DNA from: JAUXLW01 sp964195005
GTDB lineage: Bacteria > Actinomycetota > Acidimicrobiia > Spongiisociales > SHLN01
Reading direction: 5' to 3'
DNA: 12,955 bases
NCBI GenBank assembly: GCA_964195005.1
Contig: CAXMOO010000018.1
Span: 1 to 12,955, forward strand
The notes beneath the pieces were generated by a model, which made no database searches, was not told the origin of the DNA, and saw only the letters and a list, made by a program, of their open reading frames with translations. Of the stretch, positions 5,987 through 12,955 are shown one piece after another. Numbering within the stretch: the first letter of the stretch is position 1; each line of letters begins with the position of its first letter. Both the position numbers and the translations under genes were made by a program.

Positions 5987-6993
5987 AGAGTGAAGTCTCG
6001 GGTGGCCGGAGCCTCCGGCCACCCGGGAGCCCAACTCATAGCCCTCGGCGCATCGTCGAGATCGTCCTATTGGTGGCGCTGGTAGCGCTGCCGATTATTA
6101 GCGACGATCGCTTCCTGATCGATCGCTTCGGCCGCTACTTCCTCTTCGCCATCTTTGCCCTGTCGGTGGACCTCATCTGGGGTTACGGCGGCATGTTCAC
6201 CTTCGGCCATGCCGTTTTCTTCGGGGGTGGGGGCTACATCGTCGGCATGCTCACCACCCGGGGCGGCTGGTTTCTTCCGGTTCCTTTCTGGCTGGCATTG
6301 GCCGCTGCGGTGGCGGCCGCCGCTCTGCTGGCGCTGGCACTCTCCTACTTCGTGTTCTCCGGCAAGGGGGCGTTGCGCGGCGTCGAGTTCGCAGTAGTGA
6401 CCCTGGCGGTTGCCGTCATTGCCGAACGGCTGGCTAATGCCGGCGGCTCGATCAGCGGAGGACAGAACGGCATCCTGATGCAATCCCGTCTCGGCGTCCC
6501 CGGCGTCATCTCCTTGCATCGGGGATACGGCTTCTATGCCCTGACCGGCTTATTGCTGGTTGCCACTTACTTCGGGCTCAAGTGGTTTCTACGCACCCGC
6601 TCCGGCCTGGTCCTGCGCGGCGTGCGGGAGAACGAGGATCGGATCGACCTGTTGGGGTACGAGGTTCCCCTGGTGAAGCGCCGGACCTTTGTGCTGTCGG
6701 GGGCCCTCGCCGGCCTGGCCGGCGCCCTGTTCTATGTGCACGAGGGAATCGTCTCGCCGGGGACGGTGGGTGTCGGAGCATCCACGCTGGTGCTGTTGTG
6801 GGTGGTGCTTGGCGGCCGGGGAACACTCCTCGGTCCCATCATCGGAGCCATCCTTCTCCCCCATCTGACCGCCAGCTTGTCCGGCACATTGCTCGACACC
6901 TGGCTCGTGGTGGTCGGCGTGATCCTGGTAGCGGTGATCGTCTTGTTTCCCGCCGGCATCTTCGGCTTCCTCACCAGGCCTCGCAAAGCATGA
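5974..6993 (+). CDS. ABC importer permease, LivM/UrtC type
   Basis: This inner-membrane permease has up to 339 residues and many hydrophobic segments. It carries family blocks: DLIWGYGGMFTFGHAVFF near residues 62-79 (compare UrtC), and near the C-terminus the cytoplasmic loop with VLGGRGTLLGP that contacts the ATPase. The start is uncertain. The longest reading begins with TTG at 5974 inside the binding-protein gene, giving a 30-residue basic, proline-rich leader before the first membrane segment (RIVEIVLLVALVALPII). The next candidates, TTG 6070 and GTG 6073, would cut into that segment, so 5974 is preferred. A very stable stem-loop (5996-6028) lies within this leader region. The stop overlaps the next ATG (ATGA). 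Confidence 0.9.
   Translation: MRSLKSEVSGGRSLRPPGSPTHSPRRIVEIVLLVALVALPIISDDRFLIDRFGRYFLFAIFALSVDLIWGYGGMFTFGHAVFFGGGGYIVGMLTTRGGWFLPVPFWLALAAAVAAAALLALALSYFVFSGKGALRGVEFAVVTLAVAVIAERLANAGGSISGGQNGILMQSRLGVPGVISLHRGYGFYALTGLLLVATYFGLKWFLRTRSGLVLRGVRENEDRIDLLGYEVPLVKRRTFVLSGALAGLAGALFYVHEGIVSPGTVGVGASTLVLLWVVLGGRGTLLGPIIGAILLPHLTASLSGTLLDTWLVVVGVILVAVIVLFPAGIFGFLTRPRKA
5996..6028 (+). other. Strong stem-loop just after the binding-protein stop
   Basis: GGGTGGCCGGA (6000-6010) is perfectly complementary to TCCGGCCACCC (6014-6024) with a three-base GCC loop. Four more pairs outside (5996-5999 with 6025-6028, one G-T wobble) extend the stem to 15 pairs. It begins ten bases after the TAA stop (5984-5986) and has no T-run. 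Stable hairpins after binding-protein genes often protect the upstream mRNA or limit read-through, which raises binding protein over permease. Here it also lies inside the proposed permease frame. Confidence 0.65.
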
Positions 6994-7718
6994 GTGTTCT
7001 TGTCATCGATGGCCTCACCAAGACCTTCCGTGGCTTCACAGCGGTCGACGATGTTTCACTGCGCATCGACCAGGGAGAGTTGCGGGGTCTCATCGGATCA
7101 AACGGAGCCGGCAAGAGCACGCTGCTGCACTTGATCTACGGAAAACTGGAAGCGGATCAGGGCACCATCCGGTTCGACGAAACTGACGTCTCCCGCCTTC
7201 CGGCCCACCTCCGGGCTAGACGGGGAATGGGTCTGGTGTTCCAGCTGACCAGCGTATTCGACGAGCTAACGGTGGAAGAAAACTTGCTGCTGGGCGCGCT
7301 GCCCAAGAAGCCCCGGGCCCGCCTGCCGGTCGACCGTGAAGAGGTTGAGCGCATCTTGCATCTGGTGGAGTTGGATGATGTACGCCACCGGCATGCCAGC
7401 CAGCTCAGCCACGGACGCCAGCAGTGGCTTGAAATCGGGATAGTGTTGCTGGCCAAACCCAAGTTGCTGCTGCTCGACGAACCCACCTCGGGCATGACCC
7501 GAGCCGAAAGCCGGCGGACCGCAGAACTGCTCAAACAACTTCAAGCGAGCCGGGCCACCGAGGCGATCATCGTCGTCGAGCACAACATTGAGTTCATTCG
7601 TTTGGTCAGCGACCGGGTGACGGTCATGCACCGGGGGCAAGTCCTGGCGGACGGGACCATCGACGAAGTACAGGCCAACCACGAGGTCCAGGCTTCATTT
7701 CTGGGCAGGCTCCATTGA
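6990..7718 (+). CDS. ABC importer ATPase, LivG/UrtD type
   Basis: This 242-residue cytoplasmic ATPase has all nucleotide-binding motifs: Walker A GSNGAGKST (36-44), Q-loop Q85 (VFQ), signature LSHGRQQWLEIG (139-150), Walker B LLLLDEP (159-165) and switch His198 (VVEHN). The LSHG-x-x-QWLEIG signature and the SGMTRAE stretch recall UrtD of urea importers more than LivG. The ATG at 6990 overlaps the permease stop (ATGA) and matches where the family usually begins. An open frame extends upstream to 6582, but that part is antisense-free overlap with the permease gene and has no family similarity. It would form a heterodimer with the following ATPase to drive import. Confidence 0.93.
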   Translation: MSVLVIDGLTKTFRGFTAVDDVSLRIDQGELRGLIGSNGAGKSTLLHLIYGKLEADQGTIRFDETDVSRLPAHLRARRGMGLVFQLTSVFDELTVEENLLLGALPKKPRARLPVDREEVERILHLVELDDVRHRHASQLSHGRQQWLEIGIVLLAKPKLLLLDEPTSGMTRAESRRTAELLKQLQASRATEAIIVVEHNIEFIRLVSDRVTVMHRGQVLADGTIDEVQANHEVQASFLGRLH

Positions 7719-8407
7719 GCGCGGTACTCACGGTCTCGAATCTGGAAGCCGGTTATGGCGACACTACGGTGTTGCGCGACGTCAGCCTGGAGCTGCCGGA
7801 GGGGGAGGTCGTCTGTCTGATGGGCCGCAACGGCGCCGGGAAGACCACATTGCTCAAGGCACTGATGGGGATGCTTCGCAAAACCGGCACGGTGCTTCTT
7901 CGGAACGACAACATCACGTCTTGGAAAGGCCATCGCATCAACGCGGCCGGGATGGTTTGGGTGCCGCAGGAGAGCTCGGTCTTCCCGGGCCTCACCGTCC
8001 GCGAACACCTGGTCATAGCCCTCGGAAAGGATGACGTCGCCCGGGGCATCGCCCAGGCCGCCGAGTTGTTCCCCATGCTCGGCGAACGCCTGGAGCAACA
8101 GGCACAAACGCTGTCCGGCGGCGAGAGGAAAATGCTCGGCATCGCCCAGGCCCTCGTAGTCAACCCATCGCTCGTGTTAATGGACGAACCAACCGAGGGG
8201 GTGGCTCCGGTGGTGGTGCAAGAGCTGATTCCCGCCATCGAGGTCCTTACCCAGCATGCCGCAGTAATGCTGGTGGAACAGAACATCGACACCGCCCTGG
8301 CTCTCGGCAATCAGGCTTACGTTCTCGAGCACGGCGTGGTCGTGGAATCGGGGAACGTAAACGCCCTCCACGACGACGGGACCCTGGCCAGGAGATTGGC
8401 GCTATGA
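7715..8407 (+). CDS. ABC importer ATPase, LivF/UrtE type
   Basis: This 230-residue second ATPase has Walker A GRNGAGKTT (37-45), Q-loop Q85 (VPQ), signature LSGGERK (133-139) and Walker B LVLMDEP (153-159). The switch position reads LVEQN, with Gln189 where LivG has His. That is normal for LivF-type subunits, which are often catalytically degenerate at this point. The EPTEGVAP run is also typical of LivF/UrtE. It starts with TTG at 7715 inside the stop of the previous gene (TTGA), a rare start type in a tightly coupled arrangement. Its stop overlaps the ATG of the last permease gene. Confidence 0.92.
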   Translation: MSAVLTVSNLEAGYGDTTVLRDVSLELPEGEVVCLMGRNGAGKTTLLKALMGMLRKTGTVLLRNDNITSWKGHRINAAGMVWVPQESSVFPGLTVREHLVIALGKDDVARGIAQAAELFPMLGERLEQQAQTLSGGERKMLGIAQALVVNPSLVLMDEPTEGVAPVVVQELIPAIEVLTQHAAVMLVEQNIDTALALGNQAYVLEHGVVVESGNVNALHDDGTLARRLAL

Positions 8408-9312
8408 CGGCTGCGGTCCTACCAACGGACTCATTCAACGTCGTCGTGCTGGCAGCAGTATTCGTGCTCATTGCCCTCGGGCTTCACTTCACCTTCGGCA
8501 TGCTCAACGTGGTGAACCTGATGCACGGTGAGTTCCTCTTGATCGGCGCCTACACCGCCTTTCAGCTCCAGGAGTGGACGGGTTCGGTGGTCCTGGGAAT
8601 GTTGCTGGCACCGCTCGTGGCAGCAGCTATCGGTGTGGTCCTGGAGAGGGGAATACTTCGCTTCCTCTACGAGCGTCCCCTCGACTCGCTGCTCGCCACA
8701 TTCGGCCTATCGGTCATCATCCGACAACTGGTACAGGTTCAGTACTCGGCCAACCCGCGAACGGTTGACGACCCCATCGGCGGGTCTTTCGTGCTGGCGG
8801 GTTTCAACATCCCCTGGTGGCGGTTGGTGGTTGTCGTCTCGACGGTGGGACTGGTCGTCGCCGTGCTCGGCCTCCTCAACCGGACCGGGTTCGGCCTCCT
8901 GGCACGGGCGACCGTACGAAACCCCGGGCTCGCCGAAACCATGGGGATCAACGTCGGGATGATGAGGGTGGCTCTGTTCGCCATCGGGTGCGGACTGGCG
9001 GGTCTCGCCGGGGCCCTGCTCGGGCCGCTCAACACTCTGAATCCCCAGTTCGGGCTTCTCTTTCTCGTCAACTCGTTTCTGGTGGTGATCCTGGGCGGAC
9101 AGGGCTCGCTGCGCGGCCTCGTCGCCGCCGGCATTCTCCTGGGTGGCTCGCTGGGAATCTTGCAGTTCAATATCTCGACTGTGTTCGCCCAGATCGTCGT
9201 CCTCATCATCGCCATAGTGGCCCTGAGAATGCGCCCCATCGTCGCCGGGCGGATCGGAGAATGGCGCGATCGCCGGCCTGCCGTCGAAGTGAAAACTCCG
9301 TCGCGCAAATAA
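8404..9312 (+). CDS. ABC importer permease, LivH/UrtB type
   Basis: This 302-residue membrane permease ends the operon. Seen: the LHFTFGMLNVVNLMHGEFLL block (residues 27-46, typical of LivH), several hydrophobic segments, an Ala/Gly-rich GLAGLAGALLGP segment, and the ATPase-contact loop VILGGQGSLRG followed by a glycine-rich helix. The C-terminal tail is basic and cytoplasmic. The ATG at 8404 overlaps the previous stop. In standard urea or Liv operons this permease gene usually stands next to the other permease; here it comes last, after both ATPases. Its TAA lies 20 bases from the stop of the convergent haem-protein gene, so both transcripts end in a very short shared spacer with no clear terminator. 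Confidence 0.93.
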   Translation: MTAAVLPTDSFNVVVLAAVFVLIALGLHFTFGMLNVVNLMHGEFLLIGAYTAFQLQEWTGSVVLGMLLAPLVAAAIGVVLERGILRFLYERPLDSLLATFGLSVIIRQLVQVQYSANPRTVDDPIGGSFVLAGFNIPWWRLVVVVSTVGLVVAVLGLLNRTGFGLLARATVRNPGLAETMGINVGMMRVALFAIGCGLAGLAGALLGPLNTLNPQFGLLFLVNSFLVVILGGQGSLRGLVAAGILLGGSLGILQFNISTVFAQIVVLIIAIVALRMRPIVAGRIGEWRDRRPAVEVKTPSRK

Positions 9313-9332
9313 ACAGCGCATCTCACCTCGCC

Positions 9333-9992
9333 TTAAGAGGCCCTTCGCTCTGAAAGCCCCGGGGTGTTGGCCAGACCGTCCAGAAGAGTCGCCAGCTCCT
9401 CCGTTGATAGCTTGCCTTCGTTGTGGAGGCCGCCAAAGGTGTAATAGCCGGGTGGCATTGAGCCCTTCTTCACTTCCTCGAGGGACTCGTCGGCCTCGCG
9501 CTGAGGCCGATCCCATTCTGAGTAATTGACCTTGTTGCGCCCGTCTTCGACATGCTTCCACACAGCCCAGGAGAAGGGAGCGACATTCGAGTACCACGGC
9601 CACACCACTTCGTTGCTGTGACAGTCGAAGCACGCCCGCACCATCAACTGGCGGGTTGCGACGTTTGCCCAGTCGGGCTCGCCTGAAATCGGCGGATTGC
9701 TGTGGTCACGGCCGAAGGGAACAGCCTGAGCAGCCAGGAACACTGCCACCAGGGCCACAAGTGCGCTCGATGCGAGAGTACGTGTGGGAGCGGGCTGCGG
9801 ACGCGGGTCCAGTCGACGGGACCGCCATCGATAAATCCCCCAGGTGACGAGCCCGAACATCAACAGCAGCAGGGCCATGAAAGCCGGCGGCAAACCAATG
9901 ACGGCTGCCGCGGCCAACCCGATAACAGCAACCACGGCTCCGGCTATCGCCGCGGTGCGGTTGGCGCGTAACAGGCCGAATAGCCGTTCCAT
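9333..9992 (-). CDS. Membrane-anchored haem-binding domain protein (CxxCH, PF14376-like)
   Basis: This 219-residue protein has three predicted membrane helices (about residues 13-33, 36-55 and 72-91) with a basic loop between the second and third. An extracytoplasmic C-terminal domain follows. It holds one c-type haem site, C121-F-D-C124-H125, then SNEVVWPWYSNVAPFSW (126-142), the hallmark of the small haem-binding domain family. M179 in GSMPPGYY is a candidate sixth haem ligand. It is probably an electron-transfer or haem-sensing protein at the outer face of the membrane; its partner is unknown. The ATG at 9992 has a modest AGAGG about 11 bases upstream. Nothing links it to the catabolic operon, which it faces tail to tail. 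Confidence 0.85.
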   Translation of the reverse strand: MERLFGLLRANRTAAIAGAVVAVIGLAAAAVIGLPPAFMALLLLMFGLVTWGIYRWRSRRLDPRPQPAPTRTLASSALVALVAVFLAAQAVPFGRDHSNPPISGEPDWANVATRQLMVRACFDCHSNEVVWPWYSNVAPFSWAVWKHVEDGRNKVNYSEWDRPQREADESLEEVKKGSMPPGYYTFGGLHNEGKLSTEELATLLDGLANTPGLSERRAS

Positions 9993-10095
9993 TGTGTCCA
10001 GATCCTCTCAGTGAGCAGGGGCGAGTTGCCGTACACCACGCTACCGCCTGAGGGGATCGGCCCCGACGGCCCCGGTTTGTCAGCTGGTCTAACCG
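9993..10095. other. Spacer between the Hsp20 and haem-protein genes
   Basis: This 103-base stretch separates two leftward genes. It is rich in GGGG/CCCC runs (about 10053-10076) that could form small GC hairpins downstream of the Hsp20 stop, but I see no clean stem plus T-run. It must also hold the haem-protein promoter unless the two genes are co-transcribed. I could not assign promoter boxes. Confidence 0.3.
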
Positions 10096-10515
10096 CTACC
10101 TTTCGATCTCGATTTTCACCTTACGGGGGAGCACCTGAGGATTCTTGGGAATTCTCACGGTGAGGATTCCGTCCTTCGACGACGCCGTGATGGCCTCAGC
10201 GTCTACTCCGTCCGGCAGGCGGATCACCCGCCTGAGCGAGCCCTCAAATATCTCCTTCGAGGCATAGCTCTCTTCCTTGACTTCGTCCTCGAAATGGCGG
10301 GATCCGCTGATCGTCAGCGAGTCACCTTCGATGGTGAGATCGACGCTCTCTGGATCGACGCCGGGTGCCTCCACCCTGACTATGAGCTCGCCATCTTCTG
10401 CCATGACATCGATGCTGGGGACCCATTCGCCGAGTTTCATGCCGGGCGTCCAATCCGTGAACCACCGGTCCAAGTCCCTTACCAAACCCAGGGGATCAGA
10501 ACGTACTAATCGCAT
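10096..10515 (-). CDS. Hsp20 / alpha-crystallin family small heat shock protein
   Basis: This 139-residue cytoplasmic chaperone holds unfolding proteins in oligomeric complexes until ATP-dependent chaperones refold them. The alpha-crystallin domain runs from about residue 31 (WVPSIDV) to the end. Seen: VEAPGVDPESVDLTI, SLTISGSR, then FEGSLRRVIRLP, the typical F-x-R-x-x-x-LP strand, DGILTVRIPK, and a C-terminal KIEI resembling the I-x-I oligomerisation motif. I chose ATG 10515 because a consensus AAGGAGG (10531-10525 on the minus strand) precedes it by nine bases. An in-frame ATG at 10539 would place that ribosome binding site inside the gene. I saw no CIRCE or complete HAIR operator upstream. 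Confidence 0.93.
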   Translation of the reverse strand: MRLVRSDPLGLVRDLDRWFTDWTPGMKLGEWVPSIDVMAEDGELIVRVEAPGVDPESVDLTIEGDSLTISGSRHFEDEVKEESYASKEIFEGSLRRVIRLPDGVDAEAITASSKDGILTVRIPKNPQVLPRKVKIEIER

Positions 10516-10654
10516 CTTCCATGACCTCCTTCCAGCCATTACTCAAACCATATTCCGGTGCCGGACGGCTTCTAGAGGATTTCGTCAAGAAAGTCCCCAT
10601 CAGGCCGATTCCATAAGCGGAGTAAGGGGCTCTTCCATTTGGAAAGGAACCCCG
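10516..10654. promoter_or_regulatory. Divergent promoter region of the Hsp20 gene and the small Cys/His gene
   Basis: The two genes point away from each other across this 139-base stretch, so both promoters should lie here. Seen: the Hsp20 Shine-Dalgarno (10525-10531), a Shine-Dalgarno AAAGGA (10643-10648) for the small gene, and a palindrome TCCGG-TG-CCGGA at 10554-10565. The palindrome is 38 bases from the Hsp20 ATG and could be an operator or a leader hairpin. No assigned -35/-10 pair. Confidence 0.4.
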
Positions 10655-10858
10655 ATGCGGAATGTGACACTTTTCAACGGAGCCGCCGCCTTCACCGGAG
10701 GGTTCTACTCCGACCGCCACGGACACCGCATCTACGTGTGCAACGGCCAGCTCATACCCGGCTGTCCCCAGTATCCGTTCCAGACGACCTACTGGCGGCT
10801 GGACTCTGAAGTGCCTTGCATGCACGACCACGGCCAACCGCCTCCCGAAGCTGCCTAA
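10655..10858 (+). CDS. Small Cys/His-containing protein of unknown function
   Basis: This 67-residue product starts at an ATG with a good Shine-Dalgarno (AAAGGA, 10643-10648, six bases upstream) and ends in TAA. I do not recognise it. It is rich in aromatic residues and Gly, with Cys at residues 29 (YVCNGQ), 37 (PGCPQ) and 55 (VPCMHDHG). Its tail pairs the last Cys with two His (C-M-H-D-H), which could bind a metal or form a disulfide. No signal peptide or membrane segment is visible. The frame is open far upstream to 10277, but that part only mirrors the Hsp20 gene. It is divergent from Hsp20 and ends 14 bases from the convergent metallopeptidase stop. I believe it is a real gene because of its ribosome site and its fit in the gap, but this needs homologues. 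Confidence 0.55.
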   Translation: MRNVTLFNGAAAFTGGFYSDRHGHRIYVCNGQLIPGCPQYPFQTTYWRLDSEVPCMHDHGQPPPEAA

Positions 10859-10872
10859 ACCGGGGCGGACCC

Positions 10873-12955
10873 CTAATCAGGATCGACGGACGAGTTGACT
10901 CCAACGCCGACGGCGTCACGACTGGCACGAGGCACCCAACCCGAGAAGTCTTCGACCTCGAGCTCGAAGATCGGATGCTCAAACAAGCCTGCTCTGGAAT
11001 TAGTGCTTTCGGGCTCGTCAAAGGTGTGGCTGCGGACCCGGCGCCGTTGAAGCAGCCTGTTACCCACCAGGCCGAATCCCAGGCTGAACATCAGGCCGGC
11101 CGCCCCCCACCCCGCCCGACGCAAACCGACACTCCTGGCTGCATCCACCTCGGCAATGACTGCGAGGACGCCCAACATGGTGGCGTCGGCATCGCCGGTC
11201 TCGAAAGTGGCCCGGACGTGATTTAGGTCTGGTTCGATATCAGCACCCCAGAGACCGAGAGCGGTCCATGTGTCCCTGTCGGCCCGGACGGCGTTAGTCG
11301 CCTCAGCCACAGCTTCGACTGCGGCCAGCTGTGCTTCTCCCTTCCCGATCACCCAGTGCACGTCATGAATAGCACTCTCGTAGTCCGCTTTCAGAGACGA
11401 GCTTGGCACCATCTCCTGGCGGGTCGCCTCGCGATTGACTGCGTCCCGCAAGTCGAGGACTGTCTCAGCATCGGCCATGACTCCGGTCGCCAGGCTGAAT
11501 TTCCAGTCTTCCATAGCCAGACGCACGACGATCGGCGCCGTCCAGGTTTCCCCATGAGATTCAAGCGCTCGGAAGGCGACACGGGCCTCCGCACGCTGTT
11601 CGAGCTGGGTGCGTTGTGAGGGAGTCACAACGTATACCTCGAAGATGGGGGCAACCTCGTCGGAATCCCCGAGCTCTTCGGTCAGATCCAGAAATCGCCT
11701 CCAGTCGGTTTGCTTGGATTGGGGGCGGGGCAAGGCGGATTCGATTTCGCCCGGGTACGCCATCTGCCCAGAGTCGGCAGCCTGCAAGACCCTCTGCAAG
11801 CCGTCCATACCGATCTCGAGCGTGATTTGGCGGAGCACGTAGCCGGAGGCGTCGTATCCATACGTCTCTCGACCATCGGGCGCGCCGGTCTGGCTGGATG
11901 AGAACCGTTCCCAGCTATTCAGGGGAAAGGCCTCGGACGGATCCGGCAATTGCCCACCGGGGCGGAGCTGTCCGCCGGCCTCCATCGTGCGATATGAGAG
12001 CTCTTCCGCCAGCCCTTCACTGAGCCAACGGTCCTCGAACGTAGCCCGGCTGAACCATGCATGAGCCAGCTCATGCAACATCACCTGCGAATCCAACTGT
12101 TCGGTGATCTCGATGACATTCTGATCTGTGAGGAACCATCCTGCCGCTCCGTAAAGGCTCGGGGTCGCTGTTTCGATGATCTCCAATCGACCTTCGATCG
12201 GCCAGGGAACGCCGATCAACTCCTCCATGCGAGGCACGCTGGTAGTGAAGTGATCGACGGCGAACTGCTCCCATTCAGGATCGTCGGGCCATGCTCGAAT
12301 TACTGCCGACCGGCTGCCAACGCTCAAATCCGTGGTGTCGAGCCTCGTGTCGTCCCGGGCCGCCACCCATACATACCACTCGCCAGGCTCGGCGATGTCC
12401 TCTGCAATCCACGCAGGCCCGTCGGGGCCAACCGTGTACCACATTTCATCCCCCACCGTTTCGACCGAAAACCGGTCGGGGATCAACAGCCGAACCGTGG
12501 CTCGACCAGCGTCTCCCACACCCCATATTCCGAAGGAGCTAAACGCCGGGTTCACTCTGACGAATCGGTCGCTGCGAACCGGCTCACTCGGCAGATCGTA
12601 GGAGAAACGGATGGTCCGGGTTTGGCCCGAGTAGAGGTAGCTCTGCAGCTTGATGACCGCCTGATCGAAAGAGCTTTCCGCCGATTCCTCAATCTCAATG
12701 GTCAGTTCCGTGGTGCCCCGGGTCGCCAGCAGATTCTGGGCCGTTTGCGGTATCGGGATCGTGAACGTCTTGTAGAAATAGCGGGTGATGTAGAAGCCAT
12801 CGTCTTCGTTGCGAAGGGTGTTTTCGAGTTCGTACTCGGCCTCGACCCTGACAAAACCCTCATCGGCGCGTATCTCGTATGTTGTGTCTGACGAGATGTC
12901 GAGACCACCGTCGGCGAGAGCCGGCCCCGCCTGGGCGAGGACTAGAAGGATCGAT
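10873..12955 (-). CDS. Secreted membrane-anchored HExxH metallopeptidase (M1/MA-like), N-terminus off the right edge
   Basis: The frame is open from the TAG at 10873-10875 to the window edge, giving 693 visible codons. A GTG at 12555 is not the start, because coding sequence continues upstream into a partial signal peptide (ILLVLAQAGPALA, then DGG). Order: export signal; an N-terminal beta-rich domain of about 250 residues; a zinc site HELAH (visible residues 294-298; bases 12061-12075) with a third-ligand candidate Glu313 in RWLSEGLAEE; a helical region; one membrane segment (about 614-635) followed by RRR; and a 58-residue cytoplasmic tail. It resembles M1-type aminopeptidases, but the spacing from the second His to the WLSE Glu is 14 residues, shorter than the usual 18. 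It probably degrades peptides or processes proteins outside the membrane. Substrate unknown. Confidence 0.85.
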   Translation of the reverse strand, partial: SILLVLAQAGPALADGGLDISSDTTYEIRADEGFVRVEAEYELENTLRNEDDGFYITRYFYKTFTIPIPQTAQNLLATRGTTELTIEIEESAESSFDQAVIKLQSYLYSGQTRTIRFSYDLPSEPVRSDRFVRVNPAFSSFGIWGVGDAGRATVRLLIPDRFSVETVGDEMWYTVGPDGPAWIAEDIAEPGEWYVWVAARDDTRLDTTDLSVGSRSAVIRAWPDDPEWEQFAVDHFTTSVPRMEELIGVPWPIEGRLEIIETATPSLYGAAGWFLTDQNVIEITEQLDSQVMLHELAHAWFSRATFEDRWLSEGLAEELSYRTMEAGGQLRPGGQLPDPSEAFPLNSWERFSSSQTGAPDGRETYGYDASGYVLRQITLEIGMDGLQRVLQAADSGQMAYPGEIESALPRPQSKQTDWRRFLDLTEELGDSDEVAPIFEVYVVTPSQRTQLEQRAEARVAFRALESHGETWTAPIVVRLAMEDWKFSLATGVMADAETVLDLRDAVNREATRQEMVPSSSLKADYESAIHDVHWVIGKGEAQLAAVEAVAEATNAVRADRDTWTALGLWGADIEPDLNHVRATFETGDADATMLGVLAVIAEVDAARSVGLRRAGWGAAGLMFSLGFGLVGNRLLQRRRVRSHTFDEPESTNSRAGLFEHPIFELEVEDFSGWVPRASRDAVGVGVNSSVDPD

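Noticed and set aside
6582..6989. 136-codon extension of the first ATPase into the permease gene
   Set aside because: Arg/Gly/Pro-rich shadow of the permease frame. The ATPase family begins at the ATG at 6990, which overlaps the permease stop.
9330..9341. GCCT-TAAG-AGGC as a bidirectional terminator between convergent genes
   Set aside because: Only four pairs and no T-run on either strand, so it is too weak to call.
10531..10548. ACTCAA as half of a HAIR (HspR) operator upstream of Hsp20
   Set aside because: No CTTGAGT partner lies at the required spacing, so a single half-site is not evidence.
10277..10654. Long open frame upstream of the small Cys/His gene
   Set aside because: It is antisense to the Hsp20 gene, has biased low-complexity composition and no ribosome site. 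The real start is the ATG at 10655.
12061..12891. 276-codon plus-strand frame opposite the metallopeptidase
   Set aside because: No ribosome site or family similarity. The minus strand carries a zinc site, signal peptide and membrane anchor in an uninterrupted frame.

Overview
The window is high-GC DNA from a bacterium with actinobacterial traits. The evidence is a lipoprotein with an AAC-GSDDD type start, strong G/C third-position bias, GTG and TTG starts, and dense gene packing. An Acidimicrobiia-like or other deep-branching actinomycete is my best guess. There is no rRNA, tRNA, CRISPR array, phage gene or insertion sequence, and no gene-free stretch longer than about 120 bases.

Left and centre (1-9312) form a catabolic locus. 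A leftward gene (1-843) encodes the FAD subunit of a molybdenum hydroxylase. Its stop codon overlaps an ATG that would start the next subunit just outside the window. Divergent from it, across a 100-base promoter region with a perfect 8-base inverted repeat, runs a nine-gene rightward operon: a PF06684 'amino acid synthesis' protein, an enamidase-like amidohydrolase, a cysteine hydrolase of the isochorismatase/nicotinamidase fold, an MmsA-type CoA-acylating aldehyde dehydrogenase, and a five-part amide/urea/branched-chain amino-acid type ABC importer (binding lipoprotein, permease, two ATPases, permease). Six of the eight junctions are 4-base stop/start overlaps.

The enzymes suggest aerobic pyridine-ring (nicotinate-type) degradation. 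The molybdenum hydroxylase would make the 6-hydroxy compound. A reductase, not in the window, would give 6-oxo-tetrahydronicotinate. The enamidase would open the ring to 2-formylglutarate. The MmsA-like enzyme could then oxidise and decarboxylate this substituted malonate semialdehyde to glutaryl-CoA. The last step is inference from enzyme chemistry. It would replace the B12-mutase branch of the fermentative Eubacterium barkeri pathway.

The right part (9313-12955) looks unrelated. It holds a leftward membrane-anchored haem-binding (CxxCH) protein, a leftward Hsp20 chaperone, a divergent 67-residue Cys/His-containing protein that I do not recognise, and a leftward secreted, membrane-anchored HExxH metallopeptidase. 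The metallopeptidase runs off the right edge, so its N-terminal residues are missing.
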